From Patiria pectinifera (lineage: Eukaryota > Echinodermata > Asteroidea > Valvatida > Asterinidae): a stretch of DNA of 64,000 bases. A program made the position numbers and the translations under genes. Below the pieces are notes generated by a model. It did no database searches. It saw only the letters and a list, made by a program, of their open reading frames with translations, and had not been told where the DNA came from. The number at the start of each line of letters is the position of its first letter. Position 1 is the first letter of the stretch. Location: positions 16,952,863 to 17,016,862 of the forward strand of contig CM057135.1 in the NCBI GenBank assembly GCA_029964075.1, given 5' to 3'. Positions 46,279 through 57,400 of the stretch are shown piece after piece.

Positions 46279-47370
46279 ATGGCTGAGGGAGGATTTGACA
46301 TGGATCCCATTGACTATGAAAGAAATGATGATTACGATGATGATGATGATGTAGCTGAGACCACTCTAGATGACACCTTTAATACTACTGATACTCCCAT
46401 CCTTACTACTGACATAGATGAGGTTTTATATCGAGGAAGAAACATGGTCACAAGTGATTGCGTCGATGATCTTTACAAGAATTTTAACAGAGGTGACGGA
46501 CCATTAGCTCCGCGATACGAAAATTTTGTCGGCAATAAAGACGGGTTATTTTTCCAAGCAACTGATACAGCCTTACAAACGATTGAGTTTTAAAGATTAC
46601 AAAATTAACCCGCTAGAAAAAGTACAAACTGAGAGGATCCCTATAACAGAACTACCCAGCGTCAACGACGAGGTAACCGAGATTATAGACGATTTACTAC
46701 AAGACACCGGCGCTCAAACGGAAGGATTGAATTACAGAGAGCTCCAGGGTTTAGACAAAAATCTTCAGACGTTGAGAGGTAACTTAGAACTTAATTTAGC
46801 GCGTCTCACAGAACTCGACCGAGAGATTGCAGCCATGAGACAAAAGGGTCGACGAGAGTTAAACGATAAATTGAGTGACTTGAACGTTGAAAGATCAGCA
46901 AGATTAGAAGCCGCAAAAGCCAACAAACGAGGGCTCAAAAGTCAGATCGCTTGAATCCAAGAAACGATTAATAAAATATTAGGCGGCAACACGACTCTAG
47001 CAGAAAAGATTAGAACTCTGTTTAGAGAACAAAGTGTGACCATAGTAAGTATTTTAGCCGCTTTTAGAGTAGCCATCAGCACGATTGTGAGTAGTATCGT
47101 CGCTAGCGTGAGAGGTACGGGTGCCCCAACCGCGTCATCTTTAACACCAACACCAACACCGAAATCCACTCTTTGTAATTTTGCATCTGCTCTTAAAAAA
47201 CTCAGAGTGAGCGCGTTGGGTGCTCTGCTGGGTATCATTGGCAGGGTACTAAGTTGGATATTTAACGCGCTGAGTAAGTCCGTATCGTGGTTGATCGAAC
47301 ACGTGTGGGCTATATTTTTGGCTGTGGGAGCCTTGGTGTTTGCGTACCTGCAAAAACGATGGAAGTAATA
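46279..47370 (+). pseudogene. Membrane-anchored minor structural protein, Polinton copy B
   Basis: ATG at 46279 directly follows tttattaaataa. The N-terminus is acidic (DDYDDDDDVAETTLDD). A frameshift near 46550 leads to a frame with a coiled-coil-like region (46660-46950), then one in-frame TGA at 46952, after which the same frame goes on to the Pro-Thr spacer and a C-terminal membrane segment (AIFLAVGALVFAYLQKRW). One frameshift and one stop are the only breaks, so this is the best preserved copy of the gene here. Confidence 0.65.
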
Positions 47371-47397
47371 GTTGTAATTAAAGTTTAAACGAAAACA

Positions 47398-47435
47398 AAA
47401 TCCTTACCATCACAAAGTTGGCAAGGCTTTTTTGT
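47398..47435. terminator. Bidirectional hairpin, Polinton copy B
   Basis: Stem ccttacca (47402-47409) pairs with tggcaagg (47419-47426), one mispair, with A-run before and T-run after. Position between convergent genes matches copy A. Confidence 0.6.
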
Positions 47436-47453
47436 GTGTGATTAGAGTGTGAC

Positions 47454-47540
47454 TTAACGCGTTGCCTTATAAGCCAAAATACCCATGCCAACGATAGCTA
47501 ACATTCTTACAGTCAGCGATACTTTTTCGTCTTGGCGGCT
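47454..47540 (-). pseudogene. Remnant of proline-rich membrane protein, Polinton copy B
   Basis: The minus strand encodes the C-terminal membrane segment (MLAIVGMGILAYKATR) of the protein at 33342-33533. The copy B element ends here at a breakpoint, at about 47540. Confidence 0.6.
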
Positions 47541-48316
47541 TAAAAACAAAAGGTAGAAAATGAAGTCTAATATAAGGTCAAATAAAAAAAAAATGTTAAG
47601 CGCCTGCCTTTTTGCAAAGAAGGAAGCAAGGACCCTTTGATTGATTTAATTCTCCAAAATGGCCACCTGACTAGGCTATGTTGCAAAATGGCCGCCAGTT
47701 TTTTAGGTTTTTTTTTTACCGACACCGGACTCGGGAAATGACATACCAGCTTTTTACGGGCTAGATGCAACAGACAAAGAGGCCAAAAAGATGTCACTGT
47801 TTAAAATTTATCATTTTTCGGTTGTTAAAAAAAAAATGAAATAGGAGGCGGCCTCCAAAGAGAAAGTGGGCGGGAACGCTAAACGTGTTTCTATTATTTT
47901 ACCTAGTTCTTTTCTCAAATTCCAGTCCTAAAAAGTGAATTAATAGTCATGGATTTTTTTTGAGGACCAATATATTTTGAATTTTAAATTTTTTTTGTAT
48001 GTTCTTTTTTTTTTTAAACTTCAGGCCAAGTAAAAATAAAAAAAACCAGTTTATCATCCCCGCCCACATGCCTTTTTGAAGCCGCTGCCTTTAATTTTAA
48101 ATTTTTTACACCTCAATTTGTTTTATCATGGATAAAAATAAAAATTAATTGGGTACTTTGATTAAATACATACAACGTTGTTTAATGTTAATAAGTTTAC
48201 TCTAATTAGGCCAAAAAATAAAAGTTCTGCATCCGGTTACCCTACCTACCCTGAATGGGTAAAACACATCACGGCTTTCACTACATGTATACCTACCTAC
48301 TCATATAATTTTTCAA
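47541..48316. other. AT-rich non-coding stretch
   Basis: Poly-A/T runs and no supported gene. This is probably the host side of the copy B breakpoint or the 5' part of the adjacent Harbinger copy. Confidence 0.5.
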
Positions 48317-49530
48317 ATGCCATGTAATCAGAAGCATTTATTTGGCCTAATGCAAAGCCTAATGCTAATTGCCTTTTCCCAATTTTTTTTTTACTTGTTC
48401 TTCCCAGCAGCTCGCCTTTGCTGCCACCATCCACAAAGAGGAGGAAGGGAAATTGTGTGCAAAAAAAACCTACCCGACAAGCTTCAAGTCAGACCATGGA
48501 TCCCCATAAATGTGACCCACACAAAATGTACCGTGATGAAATAGCAAGTATAAAATCTGATATTTGCTCCCTACACAGTAAAGTGGACAAACTAAAGTGG
48601 TCCAATTATATAATTAAATCTGACAAAAAATGTAAATTCTATACCGGTCTTCCTTCTTATTTAGTTTTTTTGTGGTTATTTCATCAGCTTGTTCAGGGTA
48701 TGTCGTCTTCGTTTTGCAGATGTCTTAATTTAAAGGATGTTATTTTTAGTTCTTATGAAGCTTAGGCTTGATTTACTTTTTGATGACATAGTGGACCACT
48801 TTCAAATACCACGATCTAGTGCTTCCAAGATATTTAATTTATGGATTAAGCCACATGGCTGGCAAGATGAAGCCATTGATAGATTGGCCAGACGCACTCT
48901 TCCCAAAGCTTTTAAGAAGTCAAAGAAGTATCTCAAAACAACAGTCATAATTGACTGCTTTGAAATATTTATGCAACGTCCTTCAGATCTCAAACTTAGA
49001 GCACATACATGTAGTCACTACAAAAATCACGATACTATCAAAGTTTTAATAGGCATTTCACCTGCTGGTGCAGTTATGTTTTTGTCAAGATGTTTTGGTG
49101 GTAGAGTTTCCGATAAAACATTGACCCAGAACTTGCTGTAAACGGTGCCACCCTGGCCATTCCTGCATTCACTAAAGGGAAGACACAACTGTCTGGACAG
49201 GAAGTTGCAGGTTCACGCAGTCTATCAAATGTCCGCATCCATGTAGAAAGAGCAATAGGGCGTATTAAGGAATTTCACATATTGCAGCATGTTGTACCCA
49301 TAACGTTGGTTAGAACTATAGATGACATAATTGCAGGGTGACTGCTCTAATGTTCCGACACCCCTATGTTCCGACAACCTAGATTGTGTAACTCCCGGTT
49401 AGGGTTAGGGTTAGGAATAGGAATAGGAATATGTGCAGTCGGAACATAGGGGTGTCGGAACATAGAGGTGTAACCAATTGCAGTGTGTGCTGCATTGACC
49501 AATCTTCTTCCAGCTCTAGTCAAGTAGTGC
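48317..49530 (+). pseudogene. Harbinger/ISL2EU-type DDE transposase remnant
   Basis: The N-terminal part has DEIASIKSDICSLHSKVDKL and FYTGLPSYLVFLWLFHQL; next DDIVDHFQIPRSSASKIF, then VIIDCFEIFMQRPSDLKLRA, where the aspartate fits the first catalytic residue of DDE_Tnp_4. After LTQNLL a stop and a deletion of roughly 50 codons remove the second aspartate; the C-terminal part resumes with [16 protein letters not shown] and [18 protein letters not shown], containing the third catalytic glutamate. A MITE (49337-49475) splits the end of the gene; taking out the insertion and one target duplication leaves the frame continuous. Dead copy. Confidence 0.75.
49337..49475 (+). mobile_element. 139-bp MITE with 8-bp target duplication, copy 1
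   Basis: Ends are ggtgactgctc on the left and gaggtgtaacc on the right, extended by a shared atgttccgacacccctatgt-type inverted repeat (about 37 bp). Flanks are aattgcag at 49329-49336 and 49476-49483, a perfect 8-bp target duplication that fits hAT-type insertion. The core has two ttaggg units. Confidence 0.85.
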
Positions 49531-49535
49531 GGCTA

Positions 49536-50091
49536 CTTCAATTAAAGAAACTAAACATCTAATTTCATAAATTTGTTCTGTGGACACAACTGTGCATTTC
49601 ATTTTACACCCTAAACGGGCTCCCTGCGCAAACAAGCGAGGCTTCTTTGTTACCACTTTTAAGAGCATGAATGCCTGCATGAATTCCTCAATGTACCAAA
49701 GGGCGCGGTCGATGCGCGAATATGTTCACGTTTCTAACAATGGTCTGCCAGATTTATCCCCACCCCTCTGACTTCTGATCATGCTAAAAATGCAGTGGAT
49801 GAACTGGAAACCAGTCTAGGTCTCCCCCAACTCTCTTTCTCTGACTGTTGGAGTACTTGTGCACGGAGCCCGTAAGGGAATATAAGTACGATGAACCAAT
49901 CTTTACCATGTCAATAATGCAGTATTGTGACCATTAAAGGGTGTTCAACAAATTAGATTTTTTTTTCTGTGCTTGCTCTTCAGTGTGTGGACTGCAGAGC
50001 AATGCGGTGGCATAGTCAAAGGCCCCCCCCCCCCAACCAAAACATCTTGAGTTTCCTTAAATAAGCTGACAAAAAAAGGTTTTGGTAATTT
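49536..50091. other. Non-coding stretch
   Basis: No gene supported; a c-run lies at 50023-50034. Confidence 0.5.
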
Positions 50092-50736
50092 GGTCACCGT
50101 TTTCACGAACAGCCAAATATGTCGATTTTGAAGAAAAAGTGTTTTCGAGATAATCGCAAAAGAAGTTTCTTATATTTTAAAACCGCAAAAAATACCACTT
50201 TGCAACAACTTTGTGAAGCAAGGAAACCATCACACTATTCTGTGTGAGCTGAATTTTTACATAAACCCAGTAATAAGACTTAATTCAGCAGTTAATTAGT
50301 GAAAATTAATTAGTAAAGATATGTGGCTCTTCGTAAAAACGCAAATTCAGGTTTCCGACATATTTGCCCTTTCTGTTTAATGTGTATTTCTATGGCGCGC
50401 GTGAGTACGCGCGCGCAGCTGAAAATGTAACAAAGATATGTGGCTCTTCGTGAAAACCCAAATCTCATTTGCCTACTTTTACGTATTTCCGTGCAATGGA
50501 TTTTGTACGCGTTCAAAGGGCCACAATGTATGTGGCTCTTCGTGAAAACGCAAAATTCGTTTATCGAGATTTTGGCCCCTTGCAACATTAATGTAACATG
50601 GAAATGAATGATGTTTTGCTTACAAAAACATGTCAAAATGGTAAAGTACATTGTTTTAAAGCAAAATATTGAAAAAAATCAAAATCGAAAAAATGGTAAT
50701 TTTTGACATATGTGGCTCTTCGTGAAAACGGTGACG
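50092..50736. mobile_element. 0.65-kb inverted-repeat element
   Basis: The left end ggtcaccgttttcacgaa and the right end ttcgtgaaaacggtgac are inverted copies. The motif atgtggctcttcgtgaaaac or a close variant recurs at about 50321, 50437, 50531 and 50709. No coding capacity. A smaller relative appears to sit in the copy B integrase (42633-42930). Confidence 0.75.
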
Positions 50737-52666
50737 ATTTCATCTGCCACTCTATTTTAATTTTCATTTTCTGATTCCCGTTAAAGTTTAGTATTTTCAT
50801 CTAGATTGGGGATGAGTGAAAAAAATGCATGCATTGGATTCACCGTTTCAAATGCATCTAAATCTAGATCTCAAGTCAAGTGGTTATCGGTCAAAGTCCC
50901 TTCATTCAGGCAATCTTTATTCCAAAGACATGCTTAGTTGTTTTTTTTTTCAATTCGAGATCCACCCTTGCCATTCTTGCATTCAAGAAGGTGAAGAAAC
51001 TATCAGGAGAGGAATTTGCAGGTTCTATACAATGTCTATACAATTATTTTACAAGAATAAATAATTTCAACTTAACTTCTTTATTCTATTGCTTTTTGTG
51101 CAAATAAAAATATGGTAAAAGTATAAATGTATAAAGGTAGGCCTATAGTTTGACTTGACCTAAGGCAAAAAAAAGTCTCCGGTTTCTGGTATGGAGCTTG
51201 TCCCAAAAGTGGTGCGGCAACACAGCTTGTTTTTTTTTTTTTTTTACTTTTTTTTCTTCAAATGTTGGCCGATGATTGCAATTGGTGCCCGACTAAATTT
51301 AATGCAAAATATATGGGAGTCTAGAGAGGCCACATAAAGCTTATACTTGATCGCAACCCCCATGTTTTAAAACACGTTGAAATTGAGCAGCAGCAGAGTC
51401 AAACCAGTGAGTATGGCTGTTTTTAGACATCATCTTGCATTGAGAGTTGTTTTTTTTTCTTTCTGCCGATTTGCATGGCTACGGCGACGCGCGCATACCA
51501 GAAACCGGAGACTTTTATATTTTGGCCTAGCACAAATAAATAACTAATACATCAATAGTTTTTTTTTATATTTTGCCTTCAAACTGACCATACAACTCAC
51601 AAAAATATTATTTTAATTACATTTGAATTTAAAATACATGTATATATGATAAAATATGTGATATTTCAATTCTTCTGCAATATATTAATATTTAGGGCAA
51701 ACAAAATAACTTGTGAGTTTATGGTAACAGTTTGGGGGGAAAAATACAGGTAGGGAAATGATTTTATGCTGTGATTTTTTTCCAGTTCATGCATTTGAAC
51801 GTTCTTTGGCAATGTTTGAGACTCATTAACAATAAACGTGTACTGTATTTTTTTGGCAAAATGACGAACAGTTTTAGGATGGCAATATGGCCACAACATT
51901 TCCAGGTACCGTAAACATGACATTTTTTTTAGCCTTTGGGAATACATATGTAATTGGTTGGTTTAAAACATGTACTTTTAAAACCAAATTGGTTTGTGAA
52001 CGAAAAGGTGCCAGAATTTTAGATTACAATGTACATGCACGTAGAATTGCCTTAGTCATGTTGGTGATTTGTTGTTCTGTCAGTTCATGACAGTAAGCCA
52101 ATGAGCACACGTTCCTCACAAACGTCAAAATGAAAGATGCTAATTGTTTTTCCATAACAAATCTTTATTACACAGTTTATTTTATACAGTATATTTAACA
52201 AATCTCTAGTGCATTTATAAAAGATCATACTTAAATAAATCTGAAGATTGGAGGAAGCAAATCCCCACTCTGTATTGTTTTTAACTTTTGTTGTTGCATC
52301 ATTTCACCTTTACTTCAATGTACTTTTGCTCAGTTCTGTTTCATTTTGCCAGGGTGGGGGATGCTGATAACAGTTGATCAAGTCGGAATTGCTAACTTAA
52401 AAACAAAAAAAATTATATACATGTACACGTACATGTACATCGTGCATGATGCATGCACTCCACACATGGAGACGTACAATATGTGCAAGCACTGTTTTAC
52501 TTTTTATGTTATACATGTACTTATGTGAAACGGGTGTTTAGTGTAATTTGTCATGCTTCTGGAAAGATGTTAACAAAGTGTGTTTTAAAAGAGAGAATAA
52601 AAGGGGTTTTGGTAATTTGAGACACCGAATTAGTGCAATTCCGACTTGAGTCAAGTCTATCCAAAA
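50737..52666. other. Non-coding stretch
   Basis: No gene supported. Contains poly-T runs near 51230 and a tacatgtacatg-type simple repeat near 52420-52440. Confidence 0.5.
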
Positions 52667-53554
52667 CTACAACTCGGGCTTTCGTGCAATCTTTACAACT
52701 GAAGGCTTGAGATATTGTTTAAAAAACAATTCACTGTATTCCTTATCCTTAATTGCTTTCCACTGGTCTGCATTATTATCAATCTTCTGCACAAACATTC
52801 CTTTGGATGTACACACAATAAAAACAACCCAGATGATACATTTTTCAATTTGTTTAGAACAACAAGTTGACACAACACTTGGTAAAAGTGGTCATGTTTT
52901 TCCTTCAGAGAAATTGTACAATTTTGTTCATTCCCTGTCACATTCAAACAGTCAATGGCTTTGGCTCCAGGAAAAAACTTTGTGGATCTAGGTTGTGCTC
53001 CTTTTGTGTGTGGACATTTGACCTCCACACACTGGACCCACAACATGTGCAACTGACCATGGCATCAGGAGATGCTCCAAGAGATGGTGAATCTGGGTCC
53101 ATGTAGAGCCCAACATTCCACAGTGTAACATTTTGATTGCCCTTTAACTCTAAACACTGTTTCAGAGAAGCCAAGGCCACTGACTCATGATCAATCCCCC
53201 ATTTCTTGGCCCTGGTTGGAAAGAACGAGTTAAGTCCAAGCATTTTGGAGCAGAGTGAAGAAACATCCCTCTTTGCCGATCCATTCATGAATATGACCAC
53301 AGACCCCAGTACTGATGCAGTAATTCTGCCATAACGATAGAGATGCCACAAGTTCGATTTTCTCTGTCCAGGTGTGCTTGATGCAATGAGTTCTGCTTGC
53401 TCTTAAGAGATTTGCTGACGGTCCAGAAATTCAGTTGCTTTAAGTGACAATAAGGTGTGGGTAGTTCTGTCTGCAACTCTAGTTTTACATTATTTCCATT
53501 TTCTGATGCTGTGTCAGTGTCTTCATCTTGCTTAGGGAGGAGTGAAAAAAACAT
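52667..53554 (-). pseudogene. YqaJ-type nuclease domain, broken
   Basis: The frame 53351-52944 holds YGRITASVLGSVV, then KKWGIDHESVALASLKQCLE and PSLGASPDAMVSCTCC, matching the RITAS and GASPDG-type motifs of YqaJ-like (lambda-exonuclease fold) nucleases. The following VEVKCPHTK (catalytic ExK-type element) and HDHFYQVLCQLVVLNK lie in a second frame, and the end (FVQKIDNNADQWK) in a third. Upstream 53554-53380 adds an N-terminal part. Frameshifts make it a pseudogene. YqaJ domains in invertebrate genomes are mostly found in transposon or virus-derived proteins. Confidence 0.7.
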
Positions 53555-54456
53555 GCCTCTGGGCTTACTCTTTTCAATGCATCTTAATCAAGATCTCCTA
53601 AGGTGGCTGTTAATGTAGGGTTGAGTGGGCCTACTGACCTATTTTCTTGCCTGCCTTGACTTGACTGATGTTTAGGCTTTGTGAAGCTAGGATTATATTC
53701 AGCAACAAGTGCTGAACCTAAAAACAGTACAGGCTCATGTTGATATTGTGATAGGCCTACTTCTGCACTTTTTTGTACGATGAATTTTATCAATCATGTT
53801 TATGGACCGGATGGTAGGGTTACACCTTTTGCCTTGCCCGCAAGTACAGCCATTTTACAGCTCACAGTCACACATTAATTCATAATTAGTGATTTAGTGA
53901 TCCTAATGAGTAAAAGTGAAACTTTACATTCTAACGTCATCAACGTCCAGACGTCAGGCCTTGCCAAAATATTTACATTATTACATCTACAAACTTTAGG
54001 CTACATCGATGATAGTGACCAGTGACCAGTCTTCATGCCAGTAAATTAATTGTATATGTAGGTGTAATTTTATTTGAAATTATGAATCTGGTGGTGTGAA
54101 GCATAAAAATGAACACATGAATAAGGAAATTGTTTTCCCCCGGTTTAATTTCAGGCTTTCCCCTCCAACTACACACGTTTGGTGGAATTATGTGTGAGCT
54201 GTTACAGGTGACAGTGAATCAAGGTGAGACTAAGAATCTAATATTACATTTATATTTTCATGCATAAGTTAAGCTTTGATTTACATACACACAGTTTGAA
54301 AAAGGCATGCGACTCTCATATGTGTACAACCTAATTGATATTTTATTCCTCGTTATCCTGGACTTTCTGCCTTTTAGGTGGACGATGTGCCTGTACTCTG
54401 GCTATCACCTCGGGTGTTGTTGATAGATTATGCCGTTTCATCACCGTCATGAGACA
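53555..54456. other. Non-coding stretch
   Basis: Nothing supported. Confidence 0.5.
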
Positions 54457-57400
54457 CTAAAGGTCATCTCGCATGCCGCTGACGATACGTCCAGTTCTAT
54501 TGAATTCTGTGTGAATTAATTCACCACCCTGCTCGTGCGGCAATCCGAAGCCGACCTCGAATCGTGTCAGTTGACCGATTGCGTGATCCTCCAGTAAGTG
54601 CATTTTGGGTGTAATTGATGCAGTAGGAAAATGCAGCCTGTAGGCTCTCATGAAGGATGTTATGCAGATATCTGGCAGGAAACAACATTAATGTACATTA
54701 ATATTCATGTTAACCTTATTAGAAGTGATTTTTCCAATTTGAATAAACTTTACATAAAAATAATCGTAACAAAAATCACTCACCAACTCTTTTCAGATCA
54801 GCTGCTGTTAGAGCCTTTGCATGGTTCATTGCAAAGTGTACGTCAGCATATTTGAGGAAGACATCCTCAAATTTTGAGCCAATCTCTGCAGCCTCTCGAA
54901 CGAGTTTCTGGTGACCGAGTACAGCTAGAATGTCTTCACAATCCATGGGTCGGAGGATGCGAGATGGTGCTGGTTACACCTCTATGTTCCGACACCCCTA
55001 TGTTCCGACTGCACATATTCCTATTCCTAACCCTAACCCTAACCGGGAGTAACACAATCTAGGTTGTCGGAACATAGGGGTGTCGGAACATAGAGCAGTC
55101 ACCAAGGTGCTGAGGTAAGATCTTTTATGGCTGGCGTCTGATCGAGAATTTAATATACATTTGTGCACATGTGAATTCCTCAATATTACATAAGACCCAT
55201 ACAAGTTTTGTTCAACAAGTCTTGATAAATTCCACATACAATATGTCTTACTTGACACCATTTGTGAACATGGTTGCCAACGAATGCTTTTCCGTGATAT
55301 GCTTGACGTTTTGGCGTTGCAGCACAGCATCAAATGAGCTAGCTTTTGGGCCAGCTCCAAATGGAACATCAACTGTTCGTTTTTCCTGTTGTATTTCAAG
55401 AACAAAAATAAAGAATAGGTTTAAAAACATTCTTTTCTGTAATTCGTTACTGACTTTGCATATTCTTTGCTGACTTCGCATATTCTTTACTGACTTCGCA
55501 TATAACTTGATTGCTATTTTTTTAAATTCTCAGCTCAATTAGCTGTGTTCTCACCACGTCTTCCAGTTGTTGACGAAGCACAAATGCTCTGTTGGCCATC
55601 TCACAGAAGACCTTTTTTTGCTTGGGTAAGTCTTTCTGGAGTATACAGAGTGGGATTTCATCCTCCACTTGCTCAAGCTCTTCCTTCTTTTGAGCAATCT
55701 CTGTTGCCACTTTTTGCTGACTCGTATACTCCTCTGACACCCTCTTGTCAAAGTTAGTCATCGTTGTGATCGTCTGCATGAGTTACACGCAACTTGAACA
55801 GCGTATAGTCAAGCTTGTGACACTGCTCCTCAAACATGTCGTACACTATTTTGAAGATCCCCAATGAAATGTGAAGCCTGGGAGGTACAACCTGCCACAA
55901 AAATTGTAACATTGACAATATCAATTTCTATTCAGTGTATTGAAATCCTTGCATATTTAACTGCATGCATTTTATTAAAGCAGTTTTAAATTTAACATAC
56001 ATGATCGGTGTCAATTTCTAGGAAAGGTTTGGCAACTGCTGTGGGAGACGTCTTTTGCTCTCGACCGTCTGGAGCCGTCTGCCTCATACTTCTGAAAGTC
56101 ATCCATGATGGTCTGAAGGGTACGGGCTGGGGATGGCTCTCTCTCATCTCTTGGTGTTGCCATTCTCTGTCGGGATGCAGTGCAGTGGAGGCAGCAGTAC
56201 CGGGCTGCAGTTGAAAAAAAAGACCAATACAGGTTTGTTTATTATTTTATTAAGAAGGATGGCATTTTATTTTTGATTTTATAATAATTAACTTTACATA
56301 CCATTGCAGCTGCAAATACCATACATCTTGGTCATGAGGTCGTAATCGCCAAAGAAGAACAGTCTCATAGTTTTGTACCTGTTAAAGAACATACAAAAAG
56401 TACATGTAGTTTCAAAATTGTTGAGTTTGTCTTTAATTGGCTTAGAAAAATTCCAAAAATCAAATTATGATAACCTATTTCCATGTTTGCTTGGCAAGTT
56501 GAGATACTTGACTTGCGACTGATGGTAGCACTCGCTGTAGATTGACCATCGGGTCTGTTGCCTCGAAACACGCAAAGACTATGGTGTTTTGCAGTGAATT
56601 GGGGTGCTGTGTATTGGCGATTTGGAATGACATTTTAAATGTATTCCCCCCTTTATCCCCTCCAATCTTGATCCAGATTTCATTGCCCGGAATCACTCCA
56701 CTGTGCCAAGTGCCATTCCTGTTGAACGAAGTGTTATTAAAAAAAGTAAGAGACAGTTTGTATTGCAATTAGAAACCAGTAGAAGCCTGTGGGATATATG
56801 CATGTATAACATAAAATGACTATTTACAAAGAGATTACACTTACTGTTCATGCCTGTCAAGGTAGTCAAGAACCATTCCTAAGAGATTCTTGACAGTCAC
56901 ACAAGGGACCTCTAGGATTTCTAAGCCACCCTGGCCATGGACACTCTGGGAATTAAACACTAGTGGGACAAGTGCACCCTCAATGTTGTCCTGCAGGGGT
57001 ACTTGCTGTCGGTCTCTCATTGCACGTTCAGAGGAGAATTGCACGCCAACATTTCCAAAATATCTTGATATAAAGAAGCAGATATTTTAATTAAAAAAAA
57101 CGGTTTAGATTTTTACCATCCTGGGGAGCTGACCTCTTTCTTGTGATATACATGATTAACCGTAACTCATTACCCACATCCTGACTCCTCAGTCTGCACA
57201 CCTGTTGTAAATTCCACAAGCACCCACTAGCATACTATAAAGTGTAAGATCCATGTTAAGTTTGCAAACCTGCGAGGTTTTCTAAGCTGTGTCAAGGCCA
57301 GCTGACAGTCTCGCATCATGGCAATGCTTGTGTCCGTGTCAATCTGATCACTGGTCGCAGTTGGCTGTTCAGGCTCCTTTTTCTTGGAGTTGCTTTTGGT

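Larger units (their letters stand above)
42090..47540 (+). mobile_element. Polinton/Maverick element, copy B (inverted)
   Basis: Gene order mirrors copy A: integrase on minus, then on plus the small membrane protein, major capsid protein, packaging ATPase, accessory proteins and membrane-anchored minor protein. Nucleotide identity with copy A is very high in places, for example over the first 100 bp of the capsid gene. It lacks the polymerase at one end and everything beyond the proline-rich protein at the other, so it is about 5.4 kb. Confidence 0.8.

Noticed and set aside
49380-49430. Internal telomere remnant (ttaggg units)
   Set aside because: Only two to three units, and they are the core of a MITE that occurs again at 55.0 kb.
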